Source: Terriglobia bacterium
GTDB taxonomy: Bacteria > Acidobacteriota > Terriglobia > UBA7540
Direction of reading: 5' to 3'
DNA: 9,022 nucleotides
Assembly: GCA_020072905.1 (NCBI GenBank)
Contig: JAIQGB010000152.1
Coordinates: forward strand, 1-9,022
Shown here one piece after another: positions 1 through 5,550 of this stretch. A program made the translations under genes and the position numbers. Under the pieces are notes generated by a model. That model was given only the letters and a program-made list of their open reading frames with translations. It was not told the origin of the DNA and made no database searches. Position 1 is the stretch's first letter. The number at the start of each line of letters is the position of its first letter.

Positions 1-757
1 CTTGGGGTGTTTCGGCCACCGCTTCGATCAGCCCGTCGGTGATGCGGTTAGGATAGTAGTAGAGTGCCCGAAGCCAAACGAGTTCCGGGATTTTCCCCAA
101 CTCCCGAATCAGTGTCGCGAGGCCGTCGCGCAGCCCCAAATCTTCACCGTAACTCGTTGTGTCCTGGCCGATCAAGGTGATCTCGCGGACCCCGCGAAGA
201 ACGAAGTTCTCCGCCTCGCGCACCACGCTCTCGAAGCGTCGCGAGCGGAAACGTCCGCGCATTTGCGGAATCACGCAGAACGAGCACGGGTGGTCGCAGC
301 CCTCGGCGATCTTGACGTAGGCGCTATACGCGGGCGTCGCCAGTACTCGCGGCGTGAACTCGTGATAGAGGTATGGCTCGACGGGCTCCTCGCACGCACG
401 GCGTCCGCTCTCGCCGCCACAGGCTTCCAGAACGCGTTCGAGTTCATTCGTCCCGATGACGAAATCCACTTCCGGGATTTCTTTGAGGATTTCCTGCCGG
501 TAGCGCTCCACCAGGCAGCCCGCCACCACCAGTCGCCTCGCCGATCCCGACTTCTTGTGCTCCGCCATTTCCAGAATGGTGTCGATGGACTCGCGCTTGG
601 CAGGCTCGATGAAACTGCAGGTGTTGACGATGAGGACGTCGGCCTCCTCGGCGCGCGGCGTCAGCTCGTAGCCCTGCCGCGCCAGGATTCCCAGCATCAC
701 TTCGCTGTCCACAAGATTCTTGGGACAGCCCAGGCTGACCATTCCCACTTTGGGCAT
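1..757 (-). CDS. rimO: Ribosomal protein S12 methylthiotransferase RimO (3' end cut by window edge)
   Basis: Radical SAM enzyme that adds a methylthio group to a conserved aspartate of ribosomal protein S12, in the cytoplasm. Reading down from an ATG at 757, 252 codons are open to the window edge. The protein begins MPKVGMVSLGCPKNLVDSE, the hallmark N-terminus of RimO. The N-terminal UPF0004 domain carries three cysteines for the auxiliary 4Fe-4S cluster (C11, C47 in NTCSF, C81 in AGCL). The radical SAM motif is C154-x3-C158-x2-C161 (EGCDHPCSFC), followed by VIPQMRGRFRSR. The visible part ends in the radical SAM barrel at YYPNRITDGLIEAVAETPQ. The remaining barrel and the C-terminal TRAM domain should lie beyond the left edge. 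MiaB is the close alternative, but the SLGCPKNLVDSE start and CSFCVIP context favour RimO. No strong Shine-Dalgarno is visible; the nearest G-rich stretch is about 14 bases upstream. It is separated by 209 bases from the WD40 gene and probably has its own promoter. Confidence 0.95.
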   Translation of the reverse strand, partial: MPKVGMVSLGCPKNLVDSEVMLGILARQGYELTPRAEEADVLIVNTCSFIEPAKRESIDTILEMAEHKKSGSARRLVVAGCLVERYRQEILKEIPEVDFVIGTNELERVLEACGGESGRRACEEPVEPYLYHEFTPRVLATPAYSAYVKIAEGCDHPCSFCVIPQMRGRFRSRRFESVVREAENFVLRGVREITLIGQDTTSYGEDLGLRDGLATLIRELGKIPELVWLRALYYYPNRITDGLIEAVAETPQ

Positions 758-802
758 AGACGGATTAAACCCCGGGACCGCGGCGGCAGCGCACCGCTAA
801 GA

Positions 803-817
803 GTGAAATTTTATCAC
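803..817 (-). promoter_or_regulatory. Probable extended -10 promoter of rimO, inside a GTGA/TCAC inverted repeat
   Basis: On the minus strand the sequence reads GTGATAAAATTTCAC. TAAAAT (808-813) preceded by TGA fits an extended -10 (TGnTAnAAT-like). The hexamer 17 bases upstream is a poor -35. Transcription would start near 800, leaving a leader of about 43 bases before the rimO ATG at 757. The -10 sits inside a short inverted repeat, GTGA-N7-TCAC, which could be an operator, but four-base arms occur easily by chance. Confidence 0.4.
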
Positions 818-863
818 GATTTCGCCCTGGGCAGTGCGCGCGCCCTCAGACCAGTTCGTGTAC

Positions 864-910
864 CACAACCGTTGTTCGATTGTCCCCGCGTGTCCGAAGA
901 CGCGGTTGTG
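864..910. repeat. Imperfect inverted repeat between the WD40 gene and rimO
   Basis: CACAACCG at 864-871 is the exact reverse complement of CGGTTGTG at 903-910, giving an 8 bp stem around a 31-base loop. Positions 865-875 also form a small palindrome, ACAAC-C-GTTGT, so alternative foldings exist. There is no T-run beside either arm, so this is not a classical intrinsic terminator. It may be a regulator site or chance. Confidence 0.25.
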
Positions 911-961
911 TCGCTTGACGATCAGCCTGTGACGACCGACCAGCCACTCAGTCAACGCACC

Positions 962-982
962 ACCGATTACGGACTTCCGACT
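962..982. repeat. Degenerate heptamer run over the WD40 stop codon
   Basis: Three consecutive 7-base units, accgatt, acggact and tccgact, cover the last five codons and the TAA stop (967-969) of the WD40 gene. The style (7-base period, cGAcT core) resembles the heptamers at 3902-3929. With only three imperfect copies this could be chance. Confidence 0.3.
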
Positions 983-2103
983 GTGCGCTGCCAAACCAGG
1001 ACGACATCTTCAGCCGAGCCGGCAATGTATTCGCCGTTGGGAGAAAAGGCCACGGTGAGGATGGGCGATTTGCTTTCTGCCAGCGTCTGCTCGAGCGTTC
1101 CCTGCTCTGCCGACCAGACGCGGACCGTCGTGTCCTCACCCCCCGACACTACCCAAGTGCCGTCCGGCGAAAATTCTGCCCAATGGACGGGTCCGTGATG
1201 TCCCTCGAGAGTCTTCAGGAGGCGCCATTCAGGGACGGACCAGATCCGCACCTTGCCGTCCTCGCAGGCGGTAACGGCTTTCTTGTCGTCGCGTGAAAAC
1301 GCCATGCTCAGAACCGTACCCTGGTGGCCGCGCAGTGAATCCACAAACTGATGCTCGTGCAACTCCACGACCGTCGGATCGGATGTAGAGCTCGCTTCGA
1401 TCTGGGCGAGCAGCAGCCAATGGCCGTCCGGCGAGAATTCGAAGAGATTGGGTCGCCGGGTCAGCGCCGACAGGGTGACGCGACCGCCGCGCCCCGTCAC
1501 AGGCTGCCAAAGGTCGAAATTGCTGTCCCTGTAAAAAGCCAGGTAGCCGATCTGCGGGAAGTAGCGAGGCGGCGTGAACCCGCCACCCGCGGCTATGGCG
1601 TTGACTTTGCCGAACGAACTGTCCTGTTCGATGTCCCACTGGAAGCCGAGGGTGGGAGTCGATCCTGCGGAGCGCTTGTCCTTGGCTCGGAAGAGGCCAC
1701 TGCCGAGCAGGAAGAGCCTGCTCGGGGCCACATAGTTCGCGGATTGAATCGTCAAATCGGCGACGCCTTCCACATGCGGGCGCAGAGTTTTCTGCACGCC
1801 TCCCTCCCGGAGATTCATCAGCACGACCTTGTCTTCGGTGACTACGGCCAACGCCGTGCTGTCGGGGGAGAACGCCGCGGCGGGAGAGTAGGCGAGCGCC
1901 AGGTGGCCTTCCACGCGCCCGTGGCTGACCCAGGTGTAGTGCGGCGGCGGTCCCTCGACGGATTCAATCTGCGCGAAAAGTAGGTGCGCCACAGAGACAC
2001 AGAGACACAGAACCAAGAGAAGGATAAAGGATGAAGGATGAAGGAAGAACTTACGCGAAAAGCGTTGCGACAGACCGTCCGCTGTTTCGCGCCCCGCTCT
2101 CAT
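967..2103 (-). CDS. WD40 repeat beta-propeller protein with signal peptide
   Basis: A 378-residue secreted protein, probably a binding scaffold; no catalytic domain is visible. Residues 1-18 are a basic n-region (MRAGRETADGLSQRFSRK), residues about 27-43 are hydrophobic (ILLLVLCLCVSVAHLLF), and cleavage is plausible after A44 (LFA-Q). The mature part is propeller. The clearest WD40 blades are residues 258-290 (GHQGTVLSMAFS to VRIWSV), 299-331 (EGHHGPVHWAEFSPDG to VRVWSA) and 343-372 (ILTVAFSPNG to VVLVWQ). More degenerate blades run from residue 65 (LALAYSPAAAFSPDS) through FEFSPDGHW at 221, consistent with one propeller of about seven blades. I chose the ATG at 2103. A TTG at 2151 in the same frame would extend it by 16 residues but overlaps the Nudix stop and would be read through repeat DNA. 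A GGAG lies about 11 bases before the ATG. Most of the signal peptide is encoded by tandem repeats, and the last five residues by a heptamer-like stretch. The specific role is unknown. Confidence 0.85.
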   Translation of the reverse strand: MRAGRETADGLSQRFSRKFFLHPSSFILLLVLCLCVSVAHLLFAQIESVEGPPPHYTWVSHGRVEGHLALAYSPAAAFSPDSTALAVVTEDKVVLMNLREGGVQKTLRPHVEGVADLTIQSANYVAPSRLFLLGSGLFRAKDKRSAGSTPTLGFQWDIEQDSSFGKVNAIAAGGGFTPPRYFPQIGYLAFYRDSNFDLWQPVTGRGGRVTLSALTRRPNLFEFSPDGHWLLLAQIEASSTSDPTVVELHEHQFVDSLRGHQGTVLSMAFSRDDKKAVTACEDGKVRIWSVPEWRLLKTLEGHHGPVHWAEFSPDGTWVVSGGEDTTVRVWSAEQGTLEQTLAESKSPILTVAFSPNGEYIAGSAEDVVLVWQRTVGSP

Positions 2104-2138
2104 TATTGGTTCGTCTCCGTGCCTCTGTGCCTCGGTGG
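1989..2138. repeat. Inverted pair of ACAGAGAC-type low-complexity repeats at the WD40 start
   Basis: The left arm (1989-2014) is an octamer tandem, ccacagag followed by acacagag and acacagaacc. The right arm (2108-2138) is a related sequence in opposite orientation: on the minus strand it reads CCACCGAGGCACAGAGGCAC and continues to GAACC. Both arms therefore run from CCAC to GAACC pointing inward, with about 93 bases between them that contain a heptamer tandem and the WD40 ATG. The arrangement suggests a dispersed non-coding element or a foldback structure. I know similar low-complexity sequences from intergenic regions of several soil bacteria. No transposase or target-site duplication is visible. 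Confidence 0.6.
2021..2048. repeat. AGGATGA heptamer tandem, four copies
   Basis: Four consecutive 7-base units are seen: aggataa, aggatga, aggatga and aggaaga. On the minus strand the pyrimidine-rich complement is translated as residues about 19-28 of the WD40 precursor (FFLHPSSFIL), the start of its hydrophobic signal segment. Confidence 0.75.
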
Positions 2139-2143
2139 ATTGG

Positions 2144-2548
2144 TTAGACAATTTGGCCTCGGGCGATACGGCTCACCAGCTCGCGGTCGGCTTCCAGGAA
2201 GTTGTACTCCGGGAGATTTTCGCGCGGCGCCCACGAGACCGATTCAAAGACGCGGTTGGTGACCTTCCCCTGATAGGTTGGCACGGAGAAGAACACGACC
2301 TCGACGTATCGGTCGGGGTAACGATGACGCAGGCGGAAGAGTTCCCTGCCGATTTCGGCCTCGATCGAAAGTTCCTCGGCGAGTTCGCGGCGCAGGGAAT
2401 CTTCCAAGCCTTCTCCGTCGCGCACTTTGCCTCCCGGGAATTCCCACTGCAGGCCGTAGGCGTCGGCGCGGTGCCGCTGGCAGATCAAGATTCGGTCACC
2501 GTCTACTAGGATGCCGGCGGTGACCAGGATGGGTGTCGCGTCGGGCAC
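2144..2548 (-). CDS. Nudix hydrolase, MutT/8-oxo-dGTPase-like
   Basis: Small 134-residue cytoplasmic hydrolase of the MutT-like group, expected to cleave a nucleoside diphosphate linked to another moiety. Oxidised or non-canonical dNTPs are the likely substrates. The beta-strand start ILVTAGILVDGDRILICQR leads to QWEFPGGKV, and then the Nudix box at residues 40-62: G40-x5-E46-x7-R54-E55-L56-x-E58-E59-x-S61-I62. It matches GX5EX7REUXEEXGU except that S61 replaces the usual glycine. The metal-binding REXXEE core is intact. Length is typical for MutT proteins. The start is a GTG at 2548; no in-frame ATG or Shine-Dalgarno is visible, but a -10-like sequence sits exactly where a leaderless transcript would begin at this GTG. 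It lies 88 bases after the VWA stop and its TAA is 40 bases before the WD40 ATG, so it may share a transcript with either. Confidence 0.9.
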   Translation of the reverse strand: MPDATPILVTAGILVDGDRILICQRHRADAYGLQWEFPGGKVRDGEGLEDSLRRELAEELSIEAEIGRELFRLRHRYPDRYVEVVFFSVPTYQGKVTNRVFESVSWAPRENLPEYNFLEADRELVSRIARGQIV

Positions 2549-2554
2549 AAAATC

Positions 2555-2563
2555 ATTGTAGCA
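2555..2563 (-). promoter_or_regulatory. Extended -10 promoter placing +1 at the Nudix GTG
   Basis: The minus strand reads TGC-TACAAT-GATTTT-GTG. TACAAT (2555-2560) is five of six to consensus, and TG one base upstream makes it an extended -10. The six bases GATTTT separate it from the GTG, so transcription would begin at or next to the start codon. The -35 position (CCGCAC, 17-base spacing) is poor, as is common with extended -10 promoters. Confidence 0.45.
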
Positions 2564-2636
2564 GGGAAGTACGGGCGGTGCGGGTCGCGAGGGAGCTGTG
2601 AAGGAGGCGAAGGTGAGCGTCCGCGCGACTTGCGGA

Positions 2637-3893
2637 TCAGTGGATGTGCTTGACCTTCTTCTGCATGTAGTCCATCAGCAGATACTGGCCGAGCGTGTAG
2701 GGCGTGGTGAAGTAGGCTTTACCGCGGCAGATTTCCGTGACCTTCTGCACAAAGTTGATCAGGCCGTAATCGGATGCCAGCATGAAGGTATTGATGAGGA
2801 TTCCGTTGCGGCGGCAGCGCGCCACTTCGTGCAGCGTCTCGGAGACCACCAGCGGGTCGAGCCCGAAGGCGTTCTTGTAAATCCTGCCGTCCTCGAGCGT
2901 GAGCGCGGACGGCTTGCCGTCCGTGATCATCACGATTTGCCGCATATCTTTCTTCTGACGGGATAAGATCCGCTGCGCCAGGCGCAATCCTTCGCGCGTG
3001 TTCGTGTAGTACGGTCCCACCTTGACGCGGGCGAGTTCGGAGAGCGGCATCTCCTCCGCGGAATCGTGGAAGAGCACGAGGTGCAGCGTGTCGCCCGGAT
3101 ACTGCGTGCGGATCATGTGCTTGAGAGCGAGCGCCACCTTCTTGGCCGGCGTGAAGCGGTCCTCGCCGTAAAGAATCATGCTGTGACTGCAATCGAGCAT
3201 CAGCACCGTGGCGCAGGAGCTCTGATACTCGCACTGGCGGACTTGCAGGTCCTTGTAGTCGAGATCGATGGGCACGCGCAGTCCCTGGCGCTCAATGGCG
3301 GAAAGCAGCGTGGCGTTGACGTCCAAGTTCATCGTGTCGCCGAACTCGTAAGGGCGGCTCGAGCCGTGAGCTTCGATGCCGGTCGCGAGCTCGCGCGTGT
3401 CGTGGCGCCCGAAGCTGGATTTGCCCAGCGAGGCAAGCAAGTCTTTCAAGGTTTTGTAACCCAGAAAGTCGAGGGCCTTGTCGGTCAGCTCGAATTTGGC
3501 CTGGCCCTCGGGGCCCATCGCGTTTCCTGTGGTGGGTCGGTCGACCTGGCCCTGATTCGCGTGGGGCTGCTCGATAGTGACGTAGCCTTCTTCCGCCAGC
3601 CGCTCGAGCAGCTTGTCGATGAGCTGGGAAAGTTGCGAGTCTTTGAAATTCTTGGCGTTTTCGAGCAGCTCGTTGAGCAGCTCCTGCGGGACCATGCCTT
3701 GCTGGCGAAGGGCTTCGAGGAGCGCTTGGTGGAGGTTTTCCATCGTGCGCTCGGGGTCCATCTGATAGAAGTTGTAAGACTGCTCGTTGAAACCACTTTC
3801 CAGCAGGAAATCCTGAAGAAGCTGCAGGAGGTCTTCGGCGCTCAGGTCGTTCAAGGGGTCGGCGACGTATTTGGAATACTTGATGTATTTCAT
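2637..3893 (-). CDS. VWA domain protein, partner of the AAA+ ATPase (ChlD/CoxE-like)
   Basis: A 418-residue cytoplasmic protein with no signal peptide or membrane segment. Residues 15-105 are helical and rich in Leu, Glu and Gln. Residues 106-135 form a polar linker. Residues 136-225 contain a conserved-looking block with ELATGIEAHGSSRPYEFGDT. The von Willebrand A domain starts near residue 226. Its MIDAS metal site is complete: D234-x-S236-x-S238 (LDCSHSM), a threonine in YYTNTREGL (T297 or T299) and D325 in MITDGKPS. It follows the AAA+ gene by 64 bases on the same strand. That pairing is the standard layout of MoxR-, CoxD/E- and Mg-chelatase I/D-type machines, in which the VWA subunit docks the ATPase on a client. 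Start is the ATG at 3893; no good Shine-Dalgarno precedes it because repeat DNA fills the gap. The client is unknown. No porphyrin-pathway gene is nearby, so actual magnesium chelation is unlikely. Confidence 0.88.
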   Translation of the reverse strand: MKYIKYSKYVADPLNDLSAEDLLQLLQDFLLESGFNEQSYNFYQMDPERTMENLHQALLEALRQQGMVPQELLNELLENAKNFKDSQLSQLIDKLLERLAEEGYVTIEQPHANQGQVDRPTTGNAMGPEGQAKFELTDKALDFLGYKTLKDLLASLGKSSFGRHDTRELATGIEAHGSSRPYEFGDTMNLDVNATLLSAIERQGLRVPIDLDYKDLQVRQCEYQSSCATVLMLDCSHSMILYGEDRFTPAKKVALALKHMIRTQYPGDTLHLVLFHDSAEEMPLSELARVKVGPYYTNTREGLRLAQRILSRQKKDMRQIVMITDGKPSALTLEDGRIYKNAFGLDPLVVSETLHEVARCRRNGILINTFMLASDYGLINFVQKVTEICRGKAYFTTPYTLGQYLLMDYMQKKVKHIH

Positions 3894-3901
3894 TTGAGCC
3901 G

Positions 3902-3950
3902 TCAGCGATCAGCCATCAGCTTTCAGCCACGAAGGACAAAACACGAAAGG
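3902..3950. repeat. TCAGCNN heptamer tandem plus CACGAAGG repeat between the AAA+ and VWA genes
   Basis: Four heptamers run back to back: tcagcga, tcagcca, tcagctt and tcagcca (3902-3929). They are followed by two spaced copies of CACGAA(A)GG (about 3929-3935 and 3942-3950). The block takes up nearly all of the 64-base gap between two genes that are normally co-transcribed, and it displaces any clear ribosome binding site for the VWA gene. It belongs to the same style of short-period repeat as the block at 1989-2138, though with different units. Confidence 0.7.
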
Positions 3951-3957
3951 CCCGACT

Positions 3958-5427
3958 TCAGTTGATGGGCCGCCGCCGCGGGCCGAGTGGCCCGGGCTCT
4001 TCGGATTCGCCCCGTGTGGGCCGCTGGTGCTCAGCGTGATAGCCGAGTTCCTCGTTGCGGCTGATCTTCTTCAGCGCATAGAGCCCTTCGAGAATGAATT
4101 CGGCGCCGGCGACCAGCAGGGCAGCGTCGTCTTTCGCTTTGATGCCCAGCGCTTGGGTCTTCTCGAACAACCCCTGGATTTTCTTCAACTGCGCGTAAAT
4201 CTCTTCGCTCGGTGCGGTGCCGGGATATTTCAGATTGCCGCCCAGCTCGAACCATTGCACGACCGAGTGCATGGGGACGCCATCGTAGTATTTCTTGAAA
4301 ACGCGGGCCGTCGCCTGGCGAATGATGTCGCGCGCCACGTTGTCGGCGCCGCGCAACTCGCCCTCGTATTCAAGCTCGAATTTCCCCGTGAGTGACGGTA
4401 ATGCCTCGTAGATGTCGGAGCAGCGTGGCACGACGTTTTTCTCGCGGTTCGCCAGAGCGCGGCGCTCGGCATTGGAAAGCACGTTTTCGAGGCAGGTGAT
4501 GGGCATACGCTGGCTGACGCCGCTGCGCTTGTCGATTTTCTTTTCCTGCCGCGCCTCGAAGGCGATGCTTTCGATGACCTCGCGCACGAACTGCGGGATG
4601 ACGAGTCGGCCGGAGCTGTCGCGGCTCGTCCAAGCTTCCTGCTCCGTGATGGCCATGCCGTGATCGAGCGTGGCGGGATAGTGCGTGCGGATTTCTGAGC
4701 CGATGCGGTCTTTGAGCGGGGTGATGATCTTGCCGCGCGCCGTGTAATCCTCGGGGTTGGCAGTGAAGACGAGGCCCACATCAAGGGGCAGGCGGACCGG
4801 ATAACCCTTAATCTGGACGTCGCCCTCCTGCATGATGTTGAACAGTCCCACCTGGATTTTCCCCGCCAGGTCCGGCAGCTCGTTGATGGCGAAGATGCCG
4901 CGGTTGGCGCGGGGCAGCAGGCCGAAGTGAATCGTCAGTTCGCTGGAGAGCGCGTGCCCGCCGCGCGCCGCCTTGATGGGGTCGAGGTCGCCGATGATGT
5001 CGGCGATGGTCACGTCCGGAGTCGCCAGCTTTTCGACGAAGCGCTGCTCGCGCGGCAGGTAGTCGAGGGCCGTCGCGTCGCCGCACTCCGCGAGGCGCTC
5101 CGCACAAGCGCGGCAGATGGGTTTGAGCGGGTCGTCATTGATCTCACAGCCGGCGACGAAGGGGATCTCCGCGTCGAGCAGGCTGACGAGCGAGCGCAGG
5201 ATCCGGCTCTTCGCTTGGCCTCTCAGTCCGAGCAGGATGAAGTTGTGCCGGGAGAGGATGGCGTTCGAGATCTGCGGCACCACGGAATCGTCATAGCCGA
5301 TGATGCCGGGGAAAATTGTTTCCCGCGCTTCGAGCTTGCGGATGAGGTTCGCGCGCATCTCATCCTTGACGCTCACACTCCGATAGTTCGACTTCTTCAG
5401 TTCTCCGAGAGTTCTTGGTTTTAGCAT
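3958..5427 (-). CDS. MoxR/Mg-chelatase-like AAA+ ATPase
   Basis: A 489-residue cytoplasmic AAA+ ATPase, first gene of a pair with the VWA protein. Residues about 35-60 (FPGIIGYDDSVVPQISNAIL) precede the P-loop GLRGQAKS (67-74). The P-loop keeps K73 and S74 but has A72 where Gly is usual. Walker B is RGIFAINELPDL, with N182-E183 in place of Asp-Glu. Sensor 1 is FTANPEDY (N224). An arginine-finger candidate lies in ITPLKDRIGSEIR. An insert between P-loop and Walker B has four cysteines, C94, C105, C108 and C115, spaced like a zinc site. The C-terminal 170 residues are helical lid and coil-rich, ending in a Pro/Arg/Glu-rich tail (residues 466-489). I recall NELPDL and GLRGQAK as shared within this subfamily, so the deviations are probably not decay. 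The ATG at 5427 has AGGG three bases upstream and a promoter just beyond. Annotation pipelines often call such proteins 'magnesium chelatase' or 'sigma54-interacting'; neither is well supported here. Confidence 0.88.
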   Translation of the reverse strand: MLKPRTLGELKKSNYRSVSVKDEMRANLIRKLEARETIFPGIIGYDDSVVPQISNAILSRHNFILLGLRGQAKSRILRSLVSLLDAEIPFVAGCEINDDPLKPICRACAERLAECGDATALDYLPREQRFVEKLATPDVTIADIIGDLDPIKAARGGHALSSELTIHFGLLPRANRGIFAINELPDLAGKIQVGLFNIMQEGDVQIKGYPVRLPLDVGLVFTANPEDYTARGKIITPLKDRIGSEIRTHYPATLDHGMAITEQEAWTSRDSSGRLVIPQFVREVIESIAFEARQEKKIDKRSGVSQRMPITCLENVLSNAERRALANREKNVVPRCSDIYEALPSLTGKFELEYEGELRGADNVARDIIRQATARVFKKYYDGVPMHSVVQWFELGGNLKYPGTAPSEEIYAQLKKIQGLFEKTQALGIKAKDDAALLVAGAEFILEGLYALKKISRNEELGYHAEHQRPTRGESEEPGPLGPRRRPIN

Positions 5428-5447
5428 TTGCCCTGGCCCCAGAGCAC

Positions 5448-5476
5448 ATTATAAGCAACTCCGGGGGCCAACTCAA
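5448..5476 (-). promoter_or_regulatory. Sigma70-type promoter of the AAA+/VWA operon
   Basis: On the minus strand, TTGAGT (5471-5476) is separated by exactly 17 bases from a perfect TATAAT (5448-5453). The predicted +1 is near 5441, giving a very short leader of about 14 bases before the ATG at 5427, with AGGG in it. This is the best promoter in the window by consensus. Confidence 0.75.
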
Positions 5477-5550
5477 CGCGGGATTCTGGGGACGCGGGGC
5501 CGTTTGCGATGTTTTGATGTGCGTCAAGCCGGGGCGGTCCGTCGCAGCGG

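Noticed and set aside
2..1198. 398-codon open frame on the plus strand
   Set aside because: It runs antisense through rimO and the end of the WD40 gene, both of which have clear family motifs. High third-position GC on the coding strand leaves the opposite strand open.
2104..2151. TTG start of the WD40 gene at 2151
   Set aside because: It adds 16 polar residues encoded by the repeat arm, overlaps the Nudix stop codon, and would place the signal peptide core too far from the N-terminus.
2616..2632. Small hairpin after the VWA stop (TCCGC/GCGGA on the minus strand)
   Set aside because: Only a 5 bp stem with no T-run; not enough for an intrinsic terminator.
3066..3965. 299-codon open frame on the plus strand
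   Set aside because: Antisense to the VWA gene with its intact MIDAS motif; the plus-strand translation has no recognisable domain.
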